From contig CAIRND010000378.1 in assembly GCA_903879825.1 (NCBI GenBank), positions 1 to 7,240 on the forward strand: a stretch of 7,240 nucleotides of DNA, in the 5' to 3' direction. This document shows positions 1 through 6,603 of this stretch, piece after piece. The position numbers and the translations under genes are program-made. How positions within the stretch are numbered: the stretch's first letter is position 1; each line of letters begins with the position of its first letter. The DNA comes from an uncultured Geobacteraceae bacterium (GTDB lineage: Bacteria > Desulfobacterota > Desulfuromonadia > Geobacterales > Pseudopelobacteraceae). Below the pieces are notes generated by a model. That model had not been told where the DNA came from. It worked only from the letters and a program-made list of their open reading frames with translations, and searched no databases.

Positions 1-29
1 AAAAACGGGGCGGGATAGGATCCCGCCCC
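1..29 (-). terminator. Rho-independent terminator closing the operon
   Basis: Read on the minus strand, the sequence forms a perfect 10-bp GC-rich stem (GGGGCGGGAT pairing with ATCCCGCCCC, positions 29-20 with 16-7) and a 3-nt loop, followed after one G by at least five T residues (positions 5-1) that run to the window edge. It lies about 50 bp past the torD-like stop codon, so it is the expected end of the cytochrome-arrA-arrB-torD transcript. The stem is symmetrical, but only the minus strand has a U-tract. Confidence 0.9.
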
Positions 30-81
30 ACATTAATAAATCGGATGAACGTGGGCAGCGTCTACTCCGAAATATCCAGCA

Positions 82-729
82 TTACAACTGTCCGGATGCC
101 TCCGGTGCAGAAACGAACGAGATCAAAGTACATAAGCAGTCCGCCAGCGCGAGATAAAAACAGTTATCGCTACCCTCTTTCATATTCCTGCACAATGCAG
201 GAACCCATTTACCAAGGAAACGACTGCGGAAATCCTCCTGTTTTTGGCGATACACGTCTGCCCGTTCAGATTCCCCCTTCTGCAGAGCCTCTGCTTCCTT
301 AAAAATGAGAAAATACATGAATTCCAGCTCCACAGCGATGTGGTCAGGAAGTTCATCAAAGCTCTCATCCCTGGCAAGCCCTTCTTCTTCGTAAAACCGT
401 ATGGTCTCCATGGTGGAGGGACCCATAACCGTACGCTCATTGTCGAGATAAATTGATCCGTACGGTGGAGCCTTCAGGCCGAACGGCCCCACGAAGAGCC
501 GGGAGTATTCGACCGTAAGCTCCTCTTCCGTATAGGTGTCAAAACTCTCTTCCATTTTTTGTGAAAATTGCGCGGCAGTCGGGCAGATTTCCAGCAGGTT
601 TTGCGTAAGATTGGCAAGTACATGCTCCGCGCCAAGTGACTCCTTTTTAGGGAGATAGAAACATGCAGCCAAAAAGCGGTAACATTCACCTTTCATTATC
701 TCATGTACGACAAAATCATCTTTTTGCAT
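82..729 (-). CDS. TorD/DmsD-family molybdoenzyme maturation chaperone
   Basis: A 215-residue, all-helical, cytoplasmic protein with no signal peptide or membrane segment, the usual length for the TorD family. Visible family motifs are E74-Y-x-R-L-F followed by a G-P loop and P88-P-Y-x-S-x-Y (residues 74-94), the second-half signature L127-P-D-H-I-x-x-E-L-E-F-M (127-138), and F171-L-x-x-W-x-P near residue 177. Members bind the Tat signal peptide and apo-form of a specific molybdoenzyme, help insert the bis-MGD cofactor and hold back export until folding is complete. The client here is almost certainly the Tat-dependent catalytic subunit two genes upstream. The start ATG at 729 has a GAGGAG ribosome site at 739-734, only 4 nt away. 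It is separated from the iron-sulfur gene by 239 bp, which may contain its own promoter. In arr clusters such a gene is sometimes called arrD; I leave the symbol blank because the family alone does not fix it. Confidence 0.92.
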   Translation of the reverse strand: MQKDDFVVHEIMKGECYRFLAACFYLPKKESLGAEHVLANLTQNLLEICPTAAQFSQKMEESFDTYTEEELTVEYSRLFVGPFGLKAPPYGSIYLDNERTVMGPSTMETIRFYEEEGLARDESFDELPDHIAVELEFMYFLIFKEAEALQKGESERADVYRQKQEDFRSRFLGKWVPALCRNMKEGSDNCFYLALADCLCTLISFVSAPEASGQL

Positions 730-968
730 GGTGCTCCTCGCGCTTTATAGCCCCCTCCCTGGCACGGAGAGGGCCGTTAATTTTATATACGGCATTTGAT
801 CACGCAACGCCGCAACGAACGCAACGAAAAACAAAGCCTTATAACGAAAGAGTGATTAACCAATCGGGTGAACCTGAATAATGACTGAATCTGTTGATTT
901 CATTCGTTGCGTCGTTGCGACGTTGCGTGAAACTGTTTTTCAGGTTAACAGTAGCTTTCCGGCTCAAA
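730..968. other. Intergenic region between iron-sulfur subunit and chaperone
   Basis: No coding frame is convincing here. The stretch holds the CGCAACG-type inverted repeat (800-930, listed separately) and a GC-rich imperfect hairpin at 751-773. There is a weak minus-strand promoter candidate: an ACGCAA complement (TTGCGT, 807-802) as -35, a 16-bp spacer and TAAAAT (785-780) as -10. The -10 box is good and the -35 box poor. The length of the gap in an otherwise tight operon suggests insertion of a repeat element rather than a functional break. Confidence 0.5.
800..930. repeat. Inverted repeat with CGCAACG unit arms
   Basis: The left arm (800-828) and right arm (903-930) are inverted copies that differ by one substitution and one inserted base over about 28 bp. 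Each arm is itself made of three CGCAACG units with a period of 8-9 bp. The 74-bp centre shows no gene. In RNA the arms could form a very long stem. The layout suits a dispersed intergenic element or a mobile-element remnant; its copy number in the genome cannot be judged from this window. Confidence 0.75.
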
Positions 969-1799
969 CTATACTTTTTTATAATCCCTAATGTAATAAT
1001 TGTTCGGCTGAGTACCCTTCTCGCCAACTTTCAGGTACTCTCCTTTGTTGTTTTTGAATAATCTCGGTTTATATTTACTGATCAGTTTGCTCACGTCACT
1101 GGTTGGATCGTTGACATCGCCGACGATACGTGCCTTGGCAGGGCAGGCAACGACACAATAGGGCTGCTCGCCATTCCTGACCCGATGGACGCAGAAGGTG
1201 CATTTCTCGACCCAACCTCCTGAGCGTACGTCCTTCGTTTCTCCCTTACCCCGGGTAACTTTAGGATCACGGGGGTTTTTATCGTCCCTGAAGGTATACT
1301 CGTTCCTGTTGGGCGGCGTCGCACCGGCGGCTTGTGACACTTGTGCCCCGGAGGCGGTACACCCCTTGATCAGCTCGGTTTTATCCTTATAAAATTCGTT
1401 GACTTCGACACCGACCTCATTAAAGCTGATAACGCTGAACTGCGCGTGTTCCTTGTCCACATCCTTTGCGCTGTACGGGCACTTCTCCTGACATTTTTTG
1501 CACTGAATGCAGTATTTGGCGTTGAACAGGGTGAGTCCCTCTTCCGATTTATACAGCGCCTGCGGCTTCGGGCATCCTTTGATACATTCCGGATCTGCGC
1601 AGTGGTTGCAGCGGGTCGGGATAGTCTCCGCCTGTAAATTTGGAAACGTCCCCTTCTCCGTGATGTAAAAGTCAGCCCAGTTGAAGGTTTGACCTCTGTT
1701 TGCCGCCTGGGTGCTGTTCTCCGTTTTGCAGGCGAGGGCACACGCTCCGCACCCCACGCACTTCTGCATATCTATGACCATTCCTAGTTGTTTTGCCAT
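969..1799 (-). CDS. arrB: ArrB-like four-cluster [4Fe-4S] electron-transfer subunit
   Basis: A 276-residue ferredoxin-type subunit of the DmsB/PsrB/NrfC superfamily that passes electrons from the cytochrome to the molybdenum subunit. Sixteen cysteines form four clusters: C14-x2-C17-x2-C20-x3-C24; C64-x2-C67-x4-C72-x3-C76; C97-x2-C100-x2-C103-x3-C107; and C200-x2-C203-x11-C215-x3-C219. It has no signal peptide, so it is expected to cross the membrane bound to its Tat-exported partner, as is known for this family. It starts 19 bp after the catalytic gene. Its ribosome site is unusual, an AGGA that overlaps the upstream TAG stop followed by seven G residues (1820-1808), which points to translational coupling. 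Family members are usually about 200-240 residues; the extra length lies in a hydrophilic stretch between clusters (about 140-195, with an extra C147) and in a basic C-terminal tail (about 240-276). The arrB name depends on the neighbour being ArrA. Confidence 0.9.
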   Translation of the reverse strand: MAKQLGMVIDMQKCVGCGACALACKTENSTQAANRGQTFNWADFYITEKGTFPNLQAETIPTRCNHCADPECIKGCPKPQALYKSEEGLTLFNAKYCIQCKKCQEKCPYSAKDVDKEHAQFSVISFNEVGVEVNEFYKDKTELIKGCTASGAQVSQAAGATPPNRNEYTFRDDKNPRDPKVTRGKGETKDVRSGGWVEKCTFCVHRVRNGEQPYCVVACPAKARIVGDVNDPTSDVSKLISKYKPRLFKNNKGEYLKVGEKGTQPNNYYIRDYKKV

Positions 1800-1807
1800 T
1801 GGTTAAT

Positions 1808-1820
1808 CCCCCCCTTTCCT
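1808..1820 (-). promoter_or_regulatory. Ribosome binding site of arrB overlapping the arrA stop
   Basis: On the minus strand the TAG stop of the catalytic gene (1821-1819) runs directly into AGGAAAGGGGGGG, which ends 8 nt before the arrB ATG. The overlap of stop codon and purine-rich ribosome site suggests that ribosomes ending arrA re-initiate on arrB, keeping the two subunits stoichiometric. Confidence 0.7.
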
Positions 1821-4377
1821 ATACCTTCTCGATCTTTACGCCGGTGAATCCGCCGTTGCGGGCAGTAGCGCCGCTCAAACGGTCATAGTCGTCGACCAGA
1901 AGCTCGTTGTTGTTACCCCCACGTGGCTTAGCCTTATTGTAATCCTTGGCTGCAACGCGACCGTAGGCCCAGTGACCCTGGCCATAACATTTGGCGACCG
2001 TGCCGGGGCGCACACCTTCCCAAAGCCGTGCCTTGGTAGTGATAGTTCCGGTAGTAGAAGTGAGTCGGATTGTGTCGCCGTCCTTTATGCCCATTTTCCT
2101 GGCATCAATCGGGTTGATCTTGGCCACGTCATCCCAGCTCTTATCCCCGACATCCACTTTTTTGAATTCCTGGTACCATGGCGTGTTGGCACTGCGCCCT
2201 TCCCGGTTGAGGCGTGACTTGTGGTCGATAAAGGTGAAGGGATACTCCGCCTGACTACCGTGACGTTTGGGTGATTCATAATGCGGTACAAAGGCCAGTT
2301 CACCCTGGGCTTCGTAGCCACTAACCTTAAGAATGTCATCGATCGTGGTGTTATGCTTCTTGGCGTGTTCCGCAAGTCCCTTTTTCATGGTCTCGCTATA
2401 AAACTCGAATTTTTTGGTTTCGGTTTTAAACTTCCCTTCAAACTTTTTCGTTTCCGGATTGTCCTTACCCCAGTTCTTTTTGTACTTGTAGGTTTCGGAG
2501 TTGTAGACCCCTTTTTTCTTGAACTCTTCCCAACCAGCAATCTGGTCCCCCTTCATCTTCTCTTTGCCGTTCCAGACTTTCTGGCTGGAAATTTTAGCGG
2601 CGATCTCGGCAAACTCTGCGGCATTAGCCGGTTTTTTTCCATTTTCGGGATCTTCGAAGGATGCATAGTAATCATACAGATTGGCAAACCCTTTGGCTTT
2701 GAGCTTTTCCGCCAACAGCCACATTACTTCGACTTCCTCGGACTTGGCCTGCCAGAGCGGTTTGATCACCGGCTGCTGGATGGAGATATGGCCGTGCAGG
2801 TTGGCCATATTGCCAACGATCGAGAGTTTCTCTGCCGGGGCAAAAGTAGCCGGCAGCACGATATCGGCATACTGGGTCATTTCAGCGGCGTTGGTAACCA
2901 CATGGACAAAGAAGGGGATCTTTTCCATAACTTTTTCCCAGCGCTGGGTACCGGTAGCCGAAAACACAAAGTTACTCCAGGTGCTGATAAAGACCTTTAT
3001 CGCCCCAGGGTCCTTCAGCAGCGCGTTGGCCACGTTATTAGTGACCACGCCGCTTCCCGGCTTGGCGTTCATCATGGCCGGCATGTCCTTGGCGCCACGA
3101 CCGTCGATCTTCTTGCCGTGACCGTGGTGTTTGGCAATTTCATCAATAAACTTGTCAGGAACCGGGAATTTTTCCACCGGGGCACTGGAACTCTGCATAA
3201 CGCCGCCCTCTGTCTCGATGGAACCTAAGATGCCGTTCAATGCGTAGACAGCCATGGCGGCGTAGGTGCCGCGAGGGGTCATGGCCACACCGGGTCCCAT
3301 CCAGACTGATGTTTTCGTCCCGGCTTTGCCCATAGCGCGGGCCGCGCGGACAATTTGGTCTTCAGGTATCAAGGTGACCTTGGCAGCCCAGGCGGGGGTC
3401 TTGTCCTTCAGCTCGATATTCCACCATTTGACAACGCCGTATGTCTGTTTTTCCACAAAAGCTGCCTCATCAACAGTTGCACCGGTCTTGAAGAGGTTAA
3501 CACCCTCCTTGAAATCACCGACAAACTCCTTGCTCCACATCCCTTCGGTCATAATGACATGGGCAATGGCGGCGGCCAGAGCACCGTCCTCTCCCGGCTT
3601 GATGGGCAGCCACTCCGTGGACTTGGCCGCAGAGGTTGAGAAACGGGGATCTATGGTGATGACCGTGCCGCGATCAAGAATATCACCGAACTTGTTAATC
3701 GCGTTTGGTACCTGACGGTTCGAGCTGAGTGGATCGGTACCCCAGATCACCAGGCAGGTGGTTTTGGCCAGATCGTAGTCACGGTAGCCAAAAAAGCCCT
3801 GGGTGAGTCCCGGCCCCATCTTTTCTGCCTCGGCGCAGATGGCGCTGTGGGAGAAGTAGTTGGGGGTGCCGTAAATTTTCGGCAGGGTGCCATAGAGCAG
3901 TTCGGTGGAGGTTGATGAATAGCGACCTCGCATATACATCAACTTCTCCGGCTCATTAGCTTTGCGCAGTTCCAGCATTTTGTCGGCAACCGTATCCAGA
4001 GCCTCGTCCCAGGTGATCGGAACGAACTTGGGATCGACACCGCGCCCTTTGACAGGGTTGGTGCGTTTCATCGGCACCTTGATCCGGTCCGGATCGTAGA
4101 CCTGTTGAACCATCAGATGGCCGCGAGGGCAGCAGTAACCATTATTGGCCTTACTGAGCTGGTTACCGCGTACCTTGGCGATTCGGCCATTCTGCACGAA
4201 AAACTCCACCGGACACCACGCAGTGCACCCCTGGCAGGTGGACGGCAGCCAGGCACCGGGCTTTACTCCTCCCTCTGCAGCAGCAAAGGTCAAGGCGTTG
4301 AACAGCGGGCCGTCAAGGGTGAAGATCACCCCCGCCGCCAGCGACGCCTTCAAAAAGCTCCTTCTGTTAATGTTCAT
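1819..4377 (-). CDS. arrA: Respiratory arsenate reductase-like molybdopterin catalytic subunit
   Basis: An 852-residue DMSO-reductase-family protein, matching the usual ArrA length of about 850. A Tat signal is clear: R5-R6-S-F-L-K, a hydrophobic stretch and a likely cut after A32-A-A34. A [4Fe-4S] motif follows, C48-x2-C51-x3-C55-x27-C83 before P-R-G. The substrate region has R150-G-R-Y153 and S176-H-S-A-I-C-A-E-A-E-K186, with C181 as the expected molybdenum ligand and Y198 twelve residues after K186. These are the pocket signatures of arsenate-reducing ArrA; as I recall, the arsenite-oxidising ArxA branch has a GRGWG-type motif instead of GRY. Stretches KFVPITW (117-123) and ELKDKTP (322-328) also match regions I remember as targets of arrA-specific primers. 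Cofactor-binding segments are at about 210-260, 355-395, 460-530 and 705-850. The product should act in the periplasm, reducing arsenate to arsenite for anaerobic respiration. The start ATG has AAAGGAG 6 nt upstream. Alternatives are another oxyanion or polysulfide reductase of the Arr/Psr branch. Confidence 0.88.
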   Translation of the reverse strand: MNINRRSFLKASLAAGVIFTLDGPLFNALTFAAAEGGVKPGAWLPSTCQGCTAWCPVEFFVQNGRIAKVRGNQLSKANNGYCCPRGHLMVQQVYDPDRIKVPMKRTNPVKGRGVDPKFVPITWDEALDTVADKMLELRKANEPEKLMYMRGRYSSTSTELLYGTLPKIYGTPNYFSHSAICAEAEKMGPGLTQGFFGYRDYDLAKTTCLVIWGTDPLSSNRQVPNAINKFGDILDRGTVITIDPRFSTSAAKSTEWLPIKPGEDGALAAAIAHVIMTEGMWSKEFVGDFKEGVNLFKTGATVDEAAFVEKQTYGVVKWWNIELKDKTPAWAAKVTLIPEDQIVRAARAMGKAGTKTSVWMGPGVAMTPRGTYAAMAVYALNGILGSIETEGGVMQSSSAPVEKFPVPDKFIDEIAKHHGHGKKIDGRGAKDMPAMMNAKPGSGVVTNNVANALLKDPGAIKVFISTWSNFVFSATGTQRWEKVMEKIPFFVHVVTNAAEMTQYADIVLPATFAPAEKLSIVGNMANLHGHISIQQPVIKPLWQAKSEEVEVMWLLAEKLKAKGFANLYDYYASFEDPENGKKPANAAEFAEIAAKISSQKVWNGKEKMKGDQIAGWEEFKKKGVYNSETYKYKKNWGKDNPETKKFEGKFKTETKKFEFYSETMKKGLAEHAKKHNTTIDDILKVSGYEAQGELAFVPHYESPKRHGSQAEYPFTFIDHKSRLNREGRSANTPWYQEFKKVDVGDKSWDDVAKINPIDARKMGIKDGDTIRLTSTTGTITTKARLWEGVRPGTVAKCYGQGHWAYGRVAAKDYNKAKPRGGNNNELLVDDYDRLSGATARNGGFTGVKIEKV

Positions 4378-4488
4378 ACTTTTCTCCTTTCAGGGTTTTC
4401 CACCGTTAGTTCCGACACCGCAATTTTGTTATCATCGGTGCCGTACAGACCATCTTCTGTGCAAATCATCCGCAACACATCAATACCG
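4378..4488 (-). other. Intercistronic spacer with a possible hairpin
   Basis: This 111-bp gap between the cytochrome stop and the arrA start holds no gene. In the transcript, CGGCACCG (4443-4436) can pair with CGGTGTCG (4420-4413) through 8 positions including one G-U pair, with a 15-nt loop. There is no U-tract, so it is not a terminator. It could be an RNA processing or stability element that sets different levels for cytochrome and catalytic subunit. The arrA ribosome site AAAGGAG lies at 4390-4384. Confidence 0.3.
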
Positions 4489-5997
4489 CTACTTCCCATC
4501 TGCCCCTTCCTTTGGTGCTTGTGCCTTCAGTTCCGCCGCTACTTCCTGAAAACTCTGTGTGGCAATATCAAGCAGAAGCATGGCGTATTTTTTATTGTGT
4601 ACTCCGCCACCAGCCGTCACGACCCGGAGGTTCTCCTGGCCCAGCTTAAGCTTGGCCACTGCCGTGGTGTATGCCGCTGTCGGCTTGGCACTCTTTGCCT
4701 CGGCTACCGCATCAAGTGCCGTTTTCTCGGCCAGTCTCGTCTCAGCAATCGCATCAACGATATCCTTGGCCCACTGGATCGTCATCTTCTCGTACTTTGG
4801 ATCTTTGTGATGGCACTCGCCACAGCTCTTGTTCGACCCCATCTTGACCTTGTTTCCCTTTGCATCACGAGCGTCCTTCTGATGGCAGCCGGTGCAGTTG
4901 GTTCCGAAAGAATGCATCAGTGAAGGATATTTTTCCTTAGTTCCCACGCCTACGCCGCCAACACCCGCCAGGATTTTTTTGGTGTAAAAGTGCGGTTCCG
5001 GATGACATGCGGCGCAGTTCTGCACCGCAGCGTCCAGATAGGATGATTTCTTGTGATCAATGGTTTCATGGCACTGGGAACAGCGTGCCGTCTGTTTGGT
5101 GACGTGCTCCATGTGCATCAGTTTTTTGTCACTTACTTTAGCCATCAGTTCAGGTGAGGCATCATGGTGGCATTCAAGGCACAGATCCAGCTTCAGTGCC
5201 GTGCTCCCCATGACCATTTCCAGATGGCAGCGATTGCAGGAGATCTTCGCCGCTTCAAGCTCCTTATGGGTGATCGGCTTCTTCGGTTTGTCGTCGCCAA
5301 CATCGCCAGCGACCTTTTTCATCTCCAGTGGTTTTTCAGGGATTTCATGACAGACAGCACACTTGGCCCGCCCTTCATTCTCCTTTGCTTTCCGGAAATG
5401 GCAGATAAAACATAACTCTTTCGGAACTTCGAAATGTTTTCCTCTCGTCTGGTGCAAATGACAGGAGGTGCATTGAAGTTTCTGTCCATCGATCACCTTT
5501 TCAAGGTGGGTTTTGTGTTCGAACGCCTTAAGATTGCCCTTGTATTTAGTTTCATATTTCTTTTTGTAGTCAATCTGCTGCACCAGAAGTTTATCCATTG
5601 GATGACATAATGCTGTAGTGCAGCTCAAATCGCTCACCGACGGTCGTTTGCGCACCTCCTTATCACCGGTTGCCAGATAGGAGAAGAGCTGTCCAAGCCC
5701 CCTGAATTTGGCCTTTGGTGTGGGTTTTTCACCCGGTTTATAATGACAGTCGATACAACCGGTGATCTTGCCGGTCTTCTTATCGGGCTGGCTGTGCTTG
5801 TCCTTCTTCCAGGTATCATAATTCGGTTTCATGATGTGACACTGTGTGCCGCAGAACTCGGAACGCCCTGAGTAATTCTCCGCCACCAGCAAAACGGCAA
5901 GCACACCACCGGCTATCACGACAAGCACCACCACCGTGATGACCAGCCATTTCCACATCCGCTTCCCTTTATGCTCCTTGATACTTTTTTCATCCAC
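4489..5997 (-). CDS. Membrane-anchored dodecaheme c-type cytochrome, NapC/NrfH-like head
   Basis: A 502-residue cytochrome that probably oxidises menaquinol and carries electrons to the reductase. A short basic cytoplasmic N-terminus (residues 1-16) precedes one uncleaved membrane helix (about 17-39); the rest should be periplasmic. Twelve heme sites are visible: C49-x3-C53-H, C81-x2-C84-H, C126-x4-C131-H, then nine ordinary CxxCH sites starting at C176, C196, C213, C254, C273, C306, C328, C368 and C392. The first site continues as CHIM with Met at +2, like the CHxM of NrfH heme 1, which favours a quinol-dehydrogenase role. Residues 400-502 lack hemes and look helical, with a G463-G-G-V-H-N motif resembling the C-terminal helical part of some multiheme nitrite reductase-like proteins. 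It is the first gene of the operon, 111 bp before arrA. It would replace CymA or the NrfD-type membrane subunit. I do not recognise an established gene name. Confidence 0.9.
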   Translation of the reverse strand: MDEKSIKEHKGKRMWKWLVITVVVLVVIAGGVLAVLLVAENYSGRSEFCGTQCHIMKPNYDTWKKDKHSQPDKKTGKITGCIDCHYKPGEKPTPKAKFRGLGQLFSYLATGDKEVRKRPSVSDLSCTTALCHPMDKLLVQQIDYKKKYETKYKGNLKAFEHKTHLEKVIDGQKLQCTSCHLHQTRGKHFEVPKELCFICHFRKAKENEGRAKCAVCHEIPEKPLEMKKVAGDVGDDKPKKPITHKELEAAKISCNRCHLEMVMGSTALKLDLCLECHHDASPELMAKVSDKKLMHMEHVTKQTARCSQCHETIDHKKSSYLDAAVQNCAACHPEPHFYTKKILAGVGGVGVGTKEKYPSLMHSFGTNCTGCHQKDARDAKGNKVKMGSNKSCGECHHKDPKYEKMTIQWAKDIVDAIAETRLAEKTALDAVAEAKSAKPTAAYTTAVAKLKLGQENLRVVTAGGGVHNKKYAMLLLDIATQSFQEVAAELKAQAPKEGADGK

Positions 5998-6012
5998 AGC
6001 GTCAATCCTCCC
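5995..6012 (-). promoter_or_regulatory. Ribosome site fixing the GTG start of the cytochrome
   Basis: GGGAGG at 6012-6007 sits 9 nt before a GTG at 5997-5995. An ATG four bases further on (5993-5991) is out of frame, and the next in-frame ATG is codon 14, directly before the membrane helix. GTG is therefore the best start, and it keeps the basic residues in front of the helix. Confidence 0.75.
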
Positions 6013-6066
6013 TGAACATATTTAGTGTGCTCCTGCTTGAAATCACATTTCCCAAAAATCTGAGTT

Positions 6067-6082
6067 GTTACGATATCGTAAC
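6067..6082. promoter_or_regulatory. Candidate operator: perfect 16-bp palindrome
   Basis: GTTACGATATCGTAAC is a perfect inverted repeat with no spacer, 70 bp upstream of the cytochrome GTG start, where a dimeric regulator would bind. It fits the pattern GTT-N-C-N6-G-N-AAC, which I recall, without being able to check, as proposed for AioR, the regulator partnered with the PhnD-like sensor AioX. The presence of such a PhnD-like gene next door makes this attractive. Its exact function is not shown by sequence alone. Confidence 0.5.
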
Positions 6083-6344
6083 GCCATCCGCCAATTAACC
6101 GGAACAGCGACCTGAGAATTCCCCGTCAACAGGCACGTTTTAAAGCGGGTAAACATGGCTGAGACCCTTATTACAGTACATCTGAAAGATGGTATGCTCT
6201 TACATTTGAGTGGGACTTGAATTTCAACAGGAAGCATTTACTGCGACTACTCATACCGTGTTAGTACAAGAAGCCTGCCAATATTTTTTAATCGTAGACA
6301 TTATGGAGTGGCGTCAGTTAGCTTCTTGCTTAACGTCAAAAACA

Positions 6345-6463
6345 CCCCTCATCCGCCCTGTCGGGCACCTTCTCCCTAATGGAGAAGGGATAAACCTTTA
6401 CCTTCTCCTTTAGGCCCGCTTTTGGGTCCCCGGGGAGAAGGTGGCCGAAGGACGGATGAGGGG
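6345..6463. repeat. Compound palindromic intergenic repeat (MITE/REP-like)
   Basis: The outer arms (6345-6376 and about 6433-6463) are inverted copies of about 32 bp, both beginning CCCCTCATCCG, with two substitutions and one gap. Inside, the octamer CCTTCTCC and its complement GGAGAAGG alternate four times (6368-6375, 6381-6388, 6401-6408, 6434-6441), so the element can fold either as one long hairpin or as two consecutive ones. It encodes nothing. Similar CCCCTCATCC...CACCTTCTCCC palindromes are, as I recall, widespread in proteobacterial intergenic DNA. I see no clear target-site duplication. Confidence 0.8.
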
Positions 6464-6603
6464 ATAAGGCAGGGTTTTAATCTCTATTTGCAATTACCAA
6501 ACTGATTAAATGCGGGAGAATACCGAATATGAGGTGAGGTGCAGGCTATTCTACAGAGGCTGTTTTAAGAGAAAATCTGATTGGGAGGTGGTGTTCAGGA
6601 GTG

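Larger units (their letters stand above)
5998..6603. other. Gene-free region upstream of the operon
   Basis: About 600 bp without a credible gene; the short frames present lack ribosome sites and family-like sequence. It must hold the operon promoter, because it separates the cytochrome from the PhnD-like gene. I could not find a convincing sigma-70 or sigma-54 promoter by eye on the minus strand. Supported contents are the 16-bp palindrome at 6067-6082, a smaller TTGAA-T-TTCAA palindrome at 6217-6227, and the compound repeat at 6345-6463. No U-tract terminator is evident just after the PhnD-like gene (6603-6480). Confidence 0.6.

Noticed and set aside
800..930. CGCAACG array as a CRISPR
   Set aside because: Units are 7-8 bp, without unique spacers of regular length, and are arranged as inverted arms.
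932..952. Hairpin just after arrB as a terminator
   Set aside because: The stem is only 6 bp, AT-rich and without a U-tract, and a strong terminator exists after the chaperone gene.
2281..3228. Long plus-strand open frame of 315 codons
   Set aside because: It lies wholly antisense to the well-supported molybdoenzyme gene, has no recognisable domain and reads as the shadow of that gene's codon bias.
4105..4923. Plus-strand open frame of 272 codons spanning the arrA start and the cytochrome end
   Set aside because: It is antisense to two conserved genes whose motifs are clear, and its translation looks like no known family.
6019..6024. TAAATA as a -10 box for the cytochrome gene
   Set aside because: Transcription would start inside the ribosome binding site, and there is no usable -35 element.
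5998..6066. Sigma-54 (-24/-12) promoter between the palindrome and the cytochrome start
   Set aside because: I looked for GG and GC at the required 10-bp spacing on the minus strand and found no acceptable match.
6043..6413. Short frames in the upstream intergenic region (minus 6043-6237 and plus 6210-6413)
   Set aside because: They have no good ribosome site, low-complexity translations and overlap with the palindromic repeat; not supportable as genes.
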